A model generated the notes under the pieces. That model saw only the letters and a program-made list of their open reading frames with translations, was not told where the DNA came from and searched no databases. Below are positions 52,676-64,000 of a stretch of 64,000 nt of DNA, piece by piece. Location of the stretch: contig JAVLUZ010000271.1 in NCBI GenBank assembly GCA_036768485.1, positions 2,958,309 through 3,022,308 on the forward strand, read 5' to 3'. The first letter of the stretch is position 1. The number at the start of each line of letters is the position of its first letter. The translations under genes and the position numbers were made by a program. Source of the DNA: Mermis nigrescens. Its lineage: Eukaryota > Nematoda > Enoplea > Mermithida > Mermithidae.

Positions 52676-52828
52676 TCCGAAGAAGCTGGACTTAGAGTTG
52701 AATTGGCAAGATTAGAAGCCGAAGAAGCTGAATTGGATGAGAAATTGTCTCGAGAAGAAAAAGGGTTGAATGAAATATCAGAAGAGGAGGAATCTCTTTG
52801 GAAAAATGCCCGTAATGTTGCTCGTCAG
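52676..52828 (+). CDS. Atg6: Beclin-1, exon 3 (coiled coil)
   Basis: Acceptor TTCAG at 52671-52675. It encodes an uninterrupted Glu/Leu-rich coiled coil (VELARLEAEEAELDEKL...). It ends ARQ in phase 0 at donor CAG/GTTAAT. Past the donor the frame soon runs into unrelated text, supporting the splice. Confidence 0.85.
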
Positions 52829-54858
52829 GTTAATAAAGCAGTTATTGATATTTTAGCTGGTACGAGTACTGAATGGGCTCTCTTCTTATAACTTGAAGGA
52901 ATACATGTAAGGGCTCGAAATTGGTTTGGTTCTCCGGCCATTTGGGGGGGGGGGGTAAACGACCTCCAATTTTCGGTCAAAAACGGCAAAAAATCAATTT
53001 CTTCAAAAATCGAGGGGGGAAGTCAAAAATTTTCTGGCTTTGGGGCTGGGGACAGCCAACTTTGGGTTGGGGATCCCCTATCCCCCCTGTTATGCATGTA
53101 TGGTTGATGGTGTAGGTTATCATATGAGTTAGGCTAGCATTGCGAGATACTGACTGTTACAGCATTCGTGGGGTAGCTGCGTTAGTCAAATTGTATACCC
53201 GCAGTCCCTTGGCTCGTTTTATTTAATTTTCTAGCTGCTTGATTAAGGATGAGATATTTAATCAACGATAATTATGTAGATGGGAAGCCATAATTCGTAA
53301 CTGTAGGTGCACAGCATCATACATGGACACGCACAAACTTGTCAGGGTCAAAAGATTTGAGTTTAGTTGCGCGGTTGGTCAAAGTGAAGTATATTTTTTA
53401 TAGTGATCCCTGTTCTTAATCAGCCATAATACTTTAACGAATCGCAATATTTTGCCTGCGCCTTATAGACTTTATACAAATTACAGAATATATGTATGTG
53501 TATGCAGGCCCGAATTCAGGATTTTATTTCGAGTTAAGCGAAAATAAAGGCAGTTTTGAGCGCATTTCGGCGAGCTTTGACTATGGTGAAGAAGATTTAA
53601 AAAAATTATAGAAATTTTTACTCTATTCCATATTCATAATAACAAATTTATCGTTTAAACTATCTGCACAATTGATTTCTCATGATTTAATCGATCAATA
53701 ATTTATTAGCTTCTATCATGTATTTCATCTTTGTGCTTTACAAAGAACAACAATACGAAAAGAAATAATTCGGCGCGAAGCGCCAAAAAATTGACAAGTC
53801 CTACATGTCTAGCTTAAATTTGAGCGGTTTGAGTGGTCTATAAGACAAAAATATACATAAATAATAAATCTGGAGCCAAGTGCCGGAAAAATTTCATGTT
53901 TACATGTCATAACTCAAATTTGTGCTCTTTTGAATGGGCTAGAAGGCATACACCTATACATACAATGAATCCGCGTCCAGCGCCGGGAAAAATTGACATT
54001 CTCTTCACTTCTGACTCAAATTTGAGCTATTTTGAGCGGTTTAGAAGTTAAACTATACATTAACAATAAATCCGGCGCGAAGTGCCGAAAAATTTTTCAT
54101 TTACTGGCTCAAAAGTACGTTAAAACCTGTTTTAGCGAAAAAATTCATGTCGAGGGGTGGCTTCCACCCTGCCCATTTCAATATATGGGCGAGTATGTAT
54201 GTTTAAGTTTGATAAGCTTGCCTTTAGAATGCGTTTGGCAACATTTGCGGTACAAATGCGTTCGTTGGCTAACCAGTAACCATGCGCATTTTTATTCCCA
54301 AATATTCACGTGCAGGTCAAAATTGAAATTCGCTTCTACGCAATTCATCAGTGTGTTTACTTAAAAACTTGCAAGTTTTTTGCGTGGTCGCTTGGACTTT
54401 GCCCTGCTTGAATGCTTGGCAGTCAGCTTGGGTGCACTTAAATCGGCCCTATGCTATGTATATATGCACAACATGGTCGGTCTAGGGGGTCAGCCGGCCT
54501 ATGGGAACTTTTTTAACGTAAACTGGCCTCGAAACATAATTTGAATGCTAGAGTAGTACAGAAACTACAGCAGTAAAATTTCTGGTCGATTTATAAAATT
54601 TTTATGAAAATTTTTTATTTCAATCCATTTTTGGCTTCGATTTTGCCTTATTTTCCCTAGAAAATTTTCGTTTTGCTCTTTGAACGTGTCTAGATCTCAA
54701 AACTCTTATGCATCATGCATCAGGTTAAGGAAATAAATAACTTCACTCATGTTTGTCAGTCGTTCTAAGTAAATAATTTAACTGAGTGAACTGTTCATTT
54801 AACAATCTGACCTCTTTATTTGACAACTTAGCAATTATCCATTTTCATGTCGCTTCAG

Positions 54859-55204
54859 CTGATTTCGTTGAACGACGAAAATCAAAGCGTAGCCAATCAA
54901 TTACGCTACGCCAATACTCAACTGGAAAAGCTGCAGAAGACCAACGCATTTAACGTGGCATTTCATATATGGCACGACGGTCATTTTGGCACGATTAACG
55001 GTTTTCGGCTTGGACGTCTGCCAAATTGCTTTGTCGATTGGTCAGAAATAAACGCTGCCTGGGGCCAGGCGGCGCTTTTATTGCATTGCATGCGGAAGAA
55101 AATCAATATGATCTTTGAACGGTATGAAATCGTGCCCTACGGCAGCCACTCGTTTATAAGATGTTTGCAGGACGACGATGGCCGGAAGAAAAAATCAGAC
55201 AACG
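54859..55204 (+). CDS. Atg6: Beclin-1, exon 4 (end of coiled coil, evolutionarily conserved domain)
   Basis: It begins after TTCAG with [20 protein letters not shown] and then [20 protein letters not shown] and [20 protein letters not shown], the highly conserved start of the Beclin C-terminal domain. It ends at a GTTTGT donor in phase 1, which matches the reading frame of exon 5. Confidence 0.92.
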
Positions 55205-56136
55205 GTTTGTTCTTATTCTAACATTGATTTTTTGATTTACCGTCGAAGGAAACAAAGAAGCATACATGGGCATGGTAGAGGTGGCCCAAGGGGGGGTTGC
55301 AATCCAGAAATGGTCATCAAATAGTAAATTGTTGCCATTGTTTTTGTATAATAAGGTATTTTTTATTTGTCAAAATACGATCCCCAAAAGCCAATCGTCA
55401 ATAGTCAATTTATGGGTTTTTAGCGATGAAAAATACAAAAATTTATGAATACGCGCGAAGCGCCGGAAAATTTTGATATTTTCACCGTTTGCAGATTGAA
55501 TTTTTGGCCTTTTTTCGCATTAAGCTCAAAAATTCTCCGGCAGCACCTTTCATTTATCAAAATCGCCTGACAGTACCTATTTTTCCATAGCCTTAGGTAG
55601 GGGTTATTCCTCCGTCTCACCCCCATGCCCATGTCTGGCAAGAAGCATAACTTCTAGTCAAATGTCGCAAAAGGCCAAAAAATAGGCACCTCAGTGAATA
55701 GCTTTAATAATATTCAGTCCGATGCGCTTAAAAATTTACAAAAAATAATTGTGCAAGCCTCGAAAGTTTGTCTAGTACAGAAAATAACGCTTCTTCATGC
55801 ACTAAGTAATTGTTATTGAATGTCAGTGTGACAAAATAATATTACCGACTACACCTTAGATAGCCCTTACATCGTCTGTAGATACGCCTGACCATTATTA
55901 ATAATATGGATTTTGAGACCTTCTGTACGTATTTATTATGAATTTATTCTAAATTTCATTTGTATAAATTAATAATTGTGTATGTGAGTATAGGAAAGAG
56001 TAGGCTGAAAAGTAAGTCACTCTAAATAACATCTTTTGCTAAAGTAATTCGCTTTAAATAACGCTCCGTGCTTTGAATTAAGCCAAAAACAATGATGATA
56101 AGAGGATAGCGAGCAGCCGCGTTGGTGAACAGCCAG

Positions 56137-56465
56137 AAGTTCGTTTGGCACCGAGCCAAATTTCGCAACAACGTACTAAAGACTTGCCATTGTTTTGTTC
56201 TGGGGGCTATAAGTTTTTCTGGGACACAAAATTCGATTCTGCTATGGTGGCGTTTTTGGACTGTTTACAGCAATTCAAGCAGCGACTGGATGAAACTGGC
56301 GGTGGCTGCTTGCCGTATAAAATGCACAAGGACAAAGTTGAGGACAAGGGAAAGGAATTTTCAGTTAAAATTCAGTTTAATTCGGAAGAGCGATGGACAA
56401 AGGCCATGAAGTGCGTATTGACCAATTTAAAATGGGCCCTTGTTTGTGTATCTTCCATGCAGTGA
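56137..56465 (+). CDS. Atg6: Beclin-1, exon 5 (C-terminus)
   Basis: The conserved C-terminal lobe: [44 protein letters not shown], then [15 protein letters not shown] and [13 protein letters not shown], ending at TGA 56463-56465. The exact acceptor (56137 or 56140) is a choice by phase. The last few residues differ from vertebrate Beclin, which ends slightly later. Confidence 0.9.
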
Positions 56466-58129
56466 CTAGTTTAATTATCGGATTTCGCGTTGGCTTCGTG
56501 TGTTTTATATTCTGTACAATTCATGGTGAATTACGTACGTATTACTTAGATGTGATGAACAGAGACCGGACTCTTTCGGGTAGGTATTACCTCAATTTCT
56601 TTGCGAAATTTCGCGGGAAGTTTCAGATGATTTTGGGCTGAATTTCATGCAAATTTTGAACAGTTATATGCTTGAAAGTAAATTTTTATTTCAACAGAAA
56701 GTCATTTAAAGCAAAGACTTTATCATACATGTAAGATGGAGGATGTGGATGCCTACAACCCAAGGTTGTCCCATTCCCCTCCCCCAAAGTCTGAAAATTT
56801 TTGACCCCCTCGTTTTTGGAGAAAATTGCGCTTTTTGCCGTTTTTAGGTCTTTTTTGGCTGTTTTGGCCTAAATTCCAAGGTTAATTACTCTCTACCCTA
56901 AAAATGGTTGGGGACCCCCACTCGAAAATTTCGAGCCGTTACATGTGCATATGGACACATTTCAATGTTTCGTAATATCGAATTTAGTCAGAAGCATTGC
57001 TTGTAAATGGACACGAATTACACGCCTAACACTGACTCAAATATTGACACAATCAGCATCATACACACACAACATGGGAATACAGTGTAGAATTCTAAAG
57101 TACGTTTTCTGGGAACAAAAATGGTGGATATGCGCAAAAACATCGTTGTTCGGCGTTTCTGATGATGGCTCTACCTTTCTAGAGTATAAAAACATAAGAA
57201 AAATTTCCGAAAAAAATCATAAAAAGTCGAACAAATTTGAATAAAATATAGTGGAAACATGAGCATATGGCGCGAACCGTCGAACATTTGACACTGAGCA
57301 AACAGATAGCTAAAACGCTTTAAAAAGCTTCTTTTCTACGAATTTTCAGGAAATTTATGCAAACTTGAAAAATCGCGAATTCTGGTGAAGGGGGCTAAAA
57401 TTTTTCTGGGGATGAAGCCAGACTTGCACAACATGGAAATTCTGGGGGTTGGTGAAATTTTAATGCGCTTTTTTTGGGCCCAAATATCGGTAGGCACGCG
57501 TAAAAAAACATCGTTTTTCGTCGTTTCTGACATTCTCTATCTTTCTAGGGCGTAAAAACAAAAAAATTTCGAAAAAAATCAAAAAGAAGGGTCGTGAAAA
57601 TTGAACAAAATAAGGTCAAAACATGAGTATATGGCGCCGGAAATTTGACACTTTCGAGCAGATAGACAGCCAAAAACGTTTAAAAATGCACTGTCTACGC
57701 ATTTTTAAAATTTTTTTGGGAACTTTCAAAGAATCGCGAATTCTGTGGGGGTGATAATTTTTCTGGGGGGGAGGGTGAAAACCTCCCCCAAACCCCCAAA
57801 ATCATGTATGGGTGAGTGAAACCTCCTCCCCGATCCCCGTAGATCATGTATGATCAGCACTAATTCCATTTTGACCTATCCTATAATAGTTCTAGATTTC
57901 TGTGGTGCGCTAATGAGAAGCTTCCAAAACGCACTATGTTGGTCGTTAGCGGCCGCGCAAATGGGGTGCGCTAAGTAAAACTGCAAGCAACTCTTATCAA
58001 TGAATCATTCAAAAGGTCGTAAATTTGACTAGAAAACGGTACAAATGTCAAAGTTTTAATGCGCATAGCGCTGTACTGATAATCTTTCGAAATTTTTTTA
58101 TAGTATAAATCTATAAATTGCATTTGAGA
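56466..58129. other. Beclin-1 3' flank with dispersed repeats
   Basis: Two C/G-tract repeat units (about 56740-56950 and 57340-57830), each with GAAAATTTTTC and CCCCCAAACCCCC-like text. No gene is recognised. A polyadenylation site cannot be assigned. Confidence 0.45.
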
Positions 58130-58870
58130 TTTATTTAAGCCGAGATCATTCTTAATTTTTAAGACTTTTCCTCGAAGGTCGAGATTTATTTATTCGAGTT
58201 TATTTAGACTAAATGTTTAGATTTTCAAATTTTGTTCATTTGCTGAAAAGCGTTTCAAAAAAAGGACGTTTGAGTTTGAAATTTTCAAATTTCGTGAGTC
58301 ACAGGAACTGTAGTTTTTCGCATTTTCTAACCTACATTACTTTAGTATGTCGAAGATTGAGAGAGTTGTTTAAGTCGAGTTCACTTGGATGTATATTAAA
58401 ATTCTCGCATTTTGTTCATTTAGCAAAAAAGTCTGTCTCAAAAGGACATTTTTTTGTGAAATTTTGAAATTTTAAAAATAACTAGAAACAGGTTAATTTA
58501 TTTCCCTAATTTATAGGACTTTAGTTTTTCGAAGATCGGGGGTTATTCAAGCCGTGATTATGAGGATTTATATGAAACTTGAAACTTTGTCTCATCAACA
58601 GAAAAGTGTTTCAAAAACGATGACGTTTATTGTAATATTTAAAAATGTTTTAAATCACCAGGAACTCTAGTTTAATGCAATTCCCTAATTGATAGGACTT
58701 TATTTTCATGAAGATCGAGAGTAATTTAAGTCGAGATTAATAAAATTACTATTGAAGTTTTAAAACTCTGTGCATGCCAGAGAAGCGTTTTAGAAAAGAT
58801 AACATTTAATGTAAAATTTAGTAATTTAGAAAATTTAACCGATTTCTATTGGAATTTTCAAACGTCGTTC
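58130..58870. repeat. Four diverged copies of a ~180-bp tandem repeat
   Basis: The marker GAAAAGCGTTTCAAAAAAAGG recurs in diverged form near 58239, 58425, 58600 and 58780 (spacing 175-186). Between markers there are repeated TTTAGTTTTTCGAAGATCG-like and ATTTAAGTCGAGATT-like blocks. The unit and spacing differ from the 14.2-kb array. Confidence 0.7.
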
Positions 58871-59813
58871 ATTTGCAGAATTGTTCCGCGCGCAGCGACA
58901 ATGCTTATTATGACCGTATGTGTTTTTGACATTCGTTTTATATCCGATGTCCATATTATCATTACTTTTTGTATTTTCTTAGTAATAAAACTTATTTGGC
59001 TCCAATTGTGCATTTATGCTAGGAAATGATGATGTTTGTCAAGATGGTTTTTCCGAGATTATTTGCGTAGTAAATCGTGTTTAGATTTATTATATGCTAT
59101 TTCGCTTAACTTACTGTGCAAATTTCAGCTTATCCTTTGTGAATTACACTATTGAGATTCTCAAGAATTGTATATTTGGTAATCTTAAGCTTCAACTTGT
59201 TTTATGTGAAGGCTTGGGCCATATGGTATTGGTAAGGTATGTGTACATTTGCGTTAACGGTGTAAACGTAAGGTTATCGTAGCGTGCTATGAAGTTCATA
59301 GGTTACCTGTTATAAGATATGAATTTATAGGCAAACGATTTTTCATATATTTATTGAGAAACCTACCTGAATAACTTGTCAGAGAAACACTAGCATTAGC
59401 AAGCGCCATTGCAGTTATGTAAATGTTCCAAAATTACACGAGCTCCTTATTTGAATATGTAGCGGAAACGTCTGAGCACCAGGAATGAGACCATGAGTTC
59501 TAACAAATTTTCATATGCTATTTCGATTTCCGTCAAATTACAAAATTTCCTAACATTTCGATCACGATTAGCCATAAAGTTCACTAACAACAATACAGTT
59601 GCAAACAAGGATTGAGGAAACAAATAGATACATTAACGTTATTTTATTTGTCCTCTCCCAGATGACATTTGTCAAATGCCAGTAGTGTACTGTTATCTTT
59701 TGCCTCGTGTTATTTGTGGAAGATCAACGTTGAAATAGATGAAATTTTTCACTTAAAAAAACTTATGCATAATGAGCAAACTTATGTATCCATAAAAATT
59801 TTTATGCTTTCAG
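58871..59813. other. No gene recognised
   Basis: AT-rich region before the Nrf-type gene, ending in a TTTATGCTTTCAG acceptor at 59813. It is presumably an intron or 5' flank of that gene. Confidence 0.45.
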
Positions 59814-59833
59814 GTGTTAACTTTTAAAAGGGC

Positions 59834-60226
59834 ATGAAATACCCGCAAGAATTCTATAGTGTTGTATCCGTTCTGTGTTTGCTACGGTGCTTGTACCCAC
59901 CGCTTAATTATGATTTTCAATGGCTCAAAGACATCAAGGTCTCCAATAGTTTAGCAGAAAATCCTTTATCGAAGAAAGAGCGATACGCATTGACAGGCGT
60001 TAAATCGCCTTTATGGGGTCTACTTGCAGAATGCGAACGTAATTTTCATCACAAATGGCCAGATTTGGATGGAATGCAATTCAAAGCGGCATCAAGATCA
60101 AATTTGACTGTTTTTATTTACACGGATGTTGAACAGCCATTAAATTCGCCAATAGGATCAGTGCGTCGCAATCTGACTGACTCAACGACGACCAGTGTTG
60201 GAAGGCAGGCTAATCTTTCCCTTGAA
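59834..60226 (+). CDS. cnc: Cap'n'collar/Nrf-type gene, N-terminal exon with membrane anchor
   Basis: The ATG at 59834 begins 20 nt after a CAG acceptor at 59813. The protein starts with a hydrophobic stretch (FYSVVSVLCLLRCLYPP) that could be an ER anchor like that of Nrf1-type factors, and has two N-glycosylation motifs (NLTVF, NLTDS). The exon ends in phase 0 at donor GAA/GTATAT, and the next exon begins in phase 0 with DIDLIDCLWRQDID. CNC factors activate antioxidant and proteasome genes; membrane-anchored forms are released by cleavage. The bZIP domain would lie beyond the window. Symbol assignment rests mainly on the next exon. Confidence 0.6.
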
Positions 60227-62477
60227 GTATATTTTCTTGATTTTTACTTAGTTACGAATCGACATTGGTCTTTTTGAAGCTTTTTATTTTTTATTGATTA
60301 AGGAAGTTGATTTTTAGGTGCATCAAATCAGCACAGATTGGCGCTAAAGTATCTTGTAGTTTTTATTGAATTGAATTGAAAGTCATTATTAGAAAAATCC
60401 GTTTGATAATGTAATGTGAAAAACACGGTCAGATTTTTTTAAATACCAAATATGTGCTTCTTGTCAGGCCCGTATCCAGGTTTCGTCTAATTGAGGGAAG
60501 GATCTATGGTGCTCTGGTTCATATCTCGAAAAATACGTGGGATAGCTAGTGAAAATCGCATTTTTCGACGTTCGCCTTGGCTGAAAATTTTTGTTTGAAA
60601 GGTGAGGTCAATGTACGGAAAGATGGAAAAATTGCATCTTTTATTGGAAAATTTCCCAATTTTCGACGCTTCGCATCATATGTATGTGAAGTATATCCAT
60701 TATTTGCATCAATCGTGACCAACAAACGACATTTTTTACTGCTTTTTTGAGGAACAAAACATTTTTCCCCGAAAAATTTGATGTTCAGTATCCTAATGGT
60801 TAGAATATGATGAAAAGTGCCGAAAAATGCAGTTGATACTGGCTATCTCAACCAGGGTTGCGAGATACGTATTAAATAATTTATGTTGGGTCCGCCCTCT
60901 CTTGGGCGAATCCTCGGAACCGGCCTGGATCCAAAAAGGCCATAAAATTCGAAGTATTTAAAAAATTCTTCCTCAATTAGCTATGAATAGTATCGTTTTT
61001 TGGTTGCGCTTGATGTAAAATTATAAAAAGTACGGTGCGAAGTGCAGAAAATCTTGGAGCTTTTCTAACAAAAAAGCGATTTTTTTTGTTTTTCCCTTTC
61101 TTCCTTTCAGCAATTTTTTTTTGACCGCAATGGGAGGCGGTCGCCCGGCCTCTTTAAATATGGCCCTGCCTCTAGCTATACGATTGGGATTTTTCTCGCT
61201 AACGAAATGGGACTATCCATACTAGCGAATCGGTCTCACGGACTTGTAGGAAAATTTCGGGTTGCTTAATTTCACATGCAGAATCACAAATTTACTAAAC
61301 AAATTAAGCTACCGGCGGAGGTCGTCCACTCATCCTTACAAAGGTCGATTTTTTTAAACCCCCACCTTCCCCGACTTTTCGGGTAATATTTACATTTTCA
61401 CGTGACTTTTAGATGTTTTTTTTGCTGATTTTTGGCCAAAAATTCAAGCCATCTTAAATTTCAAGTCGTCAAAAGAATGCATGTCGTGGATGTAATCATA
61501 CATGCACATAGGAGGGGGATGAGAGGGATATTACCCTCCGCTAAGAAGTCAGCCAGACAGGTACTGTCCGGCGATTTTGAGCTGATGGAATGTTTTTCGC
61601 ATTATTTTTGAGGTCAAAAGCAGTAGAATTTACAAAATTTTTTCGGCGCTTCGCGCCGGATTAGTACTTTGATGTATTTTTACTCAAAAAGTGCCCGAAA
61701 TTGATCAACTTATGTATTTTTCAATGTTGATAGTGATATATTGCAGTCAAAATGGACTAAAACTGCTTTAAAAATGCGATATTACCACTAAAAAACGTTT
61801 TATAGGCTATTTTGACCATTTTGATCGTTTAAACAGCAAAAAAATCGTGAGCGTAAATTAACTGTTCTGGGTTTTTGAGATTTTACCGTCTCCACCGACC
61901 CTGACCTTGTGCATCTGTGGACGTAATACTTCTATTAGCATAATTGGGAACGGAATAACTGCTTGATTTTAGCGTAGTCATTCCAAGAAAAATTTTTTTT
62001 GTTCGTTTATCGCTCAAATTATACACAAAAAAGCATATTCTTGCGCTTCGCAATCCCACTTCGCTGTGCAAGTAACACTTTACTGCTGGTAATACAAGCG
62101 CTGTAGTGCAGAAAGAAACGCCTTGAAAGAAGAATTAAACGGAAATATAAAATTTAGCGCTTCAGCTTGTAAAACGCCATGTCAAAAAATAAGAAAGATA
62201 TTCAAAAAATATTGAAAAATGAACATATTTAATCGTATTAGATTATACGAGTATAACTAAAACCTGTACCAGATTCATTTTATATGGAAGTCTTCTGCTG
62301 AAATTCTTAATCTCTTATTCTTAAAATTAATTTAATTATATTTTCAACAAGTATTCAACAGTACCTACGTATCTTGTTTTTATGCAAAAAGACGTGCAAT
62401 CATTTTGAATGGTTTCTGCATCTTATGTTAGGATCCAATTTAGCTTGGATGCAAAAATTATTTATGCTATTTTATAG
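60227..62477. other. Intron of the Nrf-type gene with repeats
   Basis: It contains dispersed repeat pieces: a hAT-like CAGGCCCGTATCCAGG end near 60465, another ending GGCCCTGCC near 61171, G/C-tract text near 61350-61560 and a GGCGCTTCGCGCC palindrome near 61646. No gene is recognised. Confidence 0.5.
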
Positions 62478-62612
62478 GACATCGATTTGATTGATTGTTT
62501 ATGGCGGCAAGACATCGACGCTGAAAAGGGTTTCTTTGCATCAATACAGCCGCCGGAAAATCAACACGAAACCGACCTCTTTCTGTTGAACGAAAAGGAC
62601 ATCATACACGGA
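62478..62612 (+). CDS. cnc: Cap'n'collar/Nrf-type gene, exon with DLG/Neh2-like motif
   Basis: 45 codons between a TTTATAG acceptor and a GGA/GTAAGT donor. DIDLIDCLWRQDIDAEKGFF closely matches the low-affinity Keap1-binding Neh2 region of CNC proteins (LIDxLWRQDID), but the Leu-Gly that normally follows is replaced by Ala-Glu. The exon is phase 0 at both ends. It is the clearest evidence for a CNC factor here. Confidence 0.8.
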
Positions 62613-63240
62613 GTAAGTACGAGTGCTTACCTACCTATGCAAAACTAAGTTTTAGTTCAATAATTTATTTATTTGATTGACTTCTTCCTGGTCTTTCATC
62701 ATCTGAATCGGGCGCATGATGCTAGACCATCCAAAAATTTCACTGTAAGAAATATTTGCATTTGATGCTCTCTTAGAAGCTTTTGGCATAGTAGTATGTA
62801 ATTCTTTACACTAAAGAATCGTAAAGATGTAAAGAAAAACGTAGAATGAAAAATAAGAAATTACATGTACAAAAAGCATGTAATGACATTATTCGTCATA
62901 AAATTTTGACGAGGTTTTATGCTTAGCACATTAGGCCGTTTTTATTGTCTAATCGTGTATCTACGTTACAGCATTAGTTTGCAAATAGCAAAGTCTACGT
63001 ACATTGCGTTGTCAAAATTTCAGGAGAGGCAAAGCCCAAAATTGTCATCAGTACGCGCTATCACTTGGTTAATCACGCGCGACTACATATTAAATAACGC
63101 TAGAGTGAATACAGATTGTGTAACTAATATGTCAAGTAGTAGTTGTGCCTATATTATATTCATATTAGACATACACACATATATGTACATGCGTGCATCC
63201 AGCCCAGGATTTTGGTATGTGTACAATTCATAGAATCTAA
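62613..63240. other. Downstream intron of the Nrf-type gene
   Basis: No further exon is recognised before the mariner-like sequence. The bZIP-encoding exons are outside the window. Confidence 0.5.
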
Positions 63241-63978
63241 AGGGTCTTAAATGGCAATTCATACAAGATACAGATTCTTCAAAAATTACCGACGAAGATA
63301 AACAAAACCGCCTTGAATTCGCACATGATGAAATGGAAAGAATGGAAAGTGATCACAATCATTTGGCGAATCTCTTTTCTCAGACGAAGCTCACTTTCAT
63401 TTGGATGGTGGAGTTAATCGACATAACCATCGGTATTGGTCGCCTAATAATCGACACTGGATTGCTGAAGAAGCGCTTCATTCCCCAAGGACGACTGTCT
63501 GGGCAGCTATTGGCCACCATGGGGTTTTCGGCCCATTTTTCTTTGATGAATCAATAAACAGTGTTGTTACTTGGACATGCTACAAAAACCAATTCTTCCC
63601 AATTTTATCAGAAAAAAATCTTGAAAAACGACGTCATTTTTATGCAGGATGGCGCTCCGCCTCATTGGGGCCGAATGGTTCGTGATTGGTTAGACGAACA
63701 GTTTCCAAACAGGTGGATGGGTCGTGGATCGGATAACATGCCTTGGCCACCACGATCACCTCGATTTGACACCGTGTGACTTTTCCCTTTGGGGCTTTAT
63801 TAAATCAAAGGTCTATACCACACGTCCAACAAACATTCCTGAGTTGAAGAATCGAATAATTCAAGCATTCGACGAAGTTACAGTAGAAATGCGAGGAAAG
63901 GTTCTTTTAGAATATCGTCAACGCCTACACAAAATGATTGAAAATGGTGGGGATCACGTTGAAGTTTATAATTATTGA
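63241..63978 (+). pseudogene. Mariner-like (Tc1/mariner superfamily) transposase, truncated and frameshifted
   Basis: The DDE part of an insect mariner-type transposase is spread over three frames. It shows FSDEAHFHLDG (first catalytic Asp, near 63385), then VWAAIGHHGVFG and FMQDGAPPHWG (second Asp, near 63645), then the SPRFDTVxxFSLWGFIKSK-like third-Asp block (frame change near 63750) and the C-terminus ending at 63978. The N-terminal helix-turn-helix part and the left inverted repeat are missing. It lies in an intron of the Nrf-type gene, same strand. Several single-base breaks make it inactive. Confidence 0.82.
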
Positions 63979-64000
63979 CGTGGTTTATATAATGTGATGA

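Overview
This window is animal, most likely insect, genomic DNA. It is AT-rich, its host genes are split by introns, and most of it is transposon sequence. Two host genes are recognisable on the + strand. Beclin-1/Atg6 (autophagy) lies at about 50.3-56.5 kb in five exons. The 5' part of a cap'n'collar/Nrf-type bZIP gene lies at about 59.8-62.6 kb. The recurrent TAGGTACCTACC-type simple sequence fits some hemipteran genomes, but I cannot place the species. There is a 100-N assembly gap at 13068-13167. I saw no CRISPR, rRNA or tRNA gene.

The centre (15.4-40.0 kb) is a clean three-level nest. A small TA-flanked inverted-repeat element was hit by a Ty3/gypsy-type LTR retrotransposon (15620-39919, minus strand, LTRs about 1.24 kb, 4-bp duplication GTAA). 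That element was then hit, inside its reverse transcriptase, by a 10.3-kb Polinton/Maverick (24210-34474, TIRs about 0.8 kb, perfect 6-bp duplication AACAAA). The gypsy element carries gag, protease, RT-RNase H and integrase. Downstream of integrase it has a large extra coding region that begins with a DEDDy (RNase D/Egalitarian-like) 3'-5' exonuclease and ends in an Arg/Ser/Pro-rich repeat tail.

The Polinton is the most remarkable object. It has integrase (with chromodomain), packaging ATPase, double-jelly-roll major capsid protein, adenain-like protease, minor capsid protein, a pVI-like protein and several small genes. Only an N-terminal stub of its DNA polymerase B remains. It also encodes a TATA-box-binding-protein (TBP) homologue. 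A near-invariant TCTATAAATACT-type box lies 32-58 nt before nearly every start codon, including that of the TBP gene itself. It is missing only before two genes that overlap, or directly abut, the gene upstream. I read this as a transposon-encoded basal transcription factor with a matching promoter set. A three-member paralogous small-protein family is the other novelty.

The left flank (3-12.5 kb) holds decayed gag copies of a related gypsy family and two oppositely oriented halves of a Polinton polymerase, mixed with tandem repeats. The right flank (40-47 kb) holds two non-autonomous hAT elements with perfect 8-bp duplications. The second is split by a CR1/L2-like LINE flanked by an unusually long duplication of about 83 bp. 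The host-gene region (47-64 kb) contains dispersed repeats, two tandem arrays and a decayed mariner-like transposase. Many ORF breaks are single-base changes in homopolymer runs, so some may be assembly errors rather than mutations.
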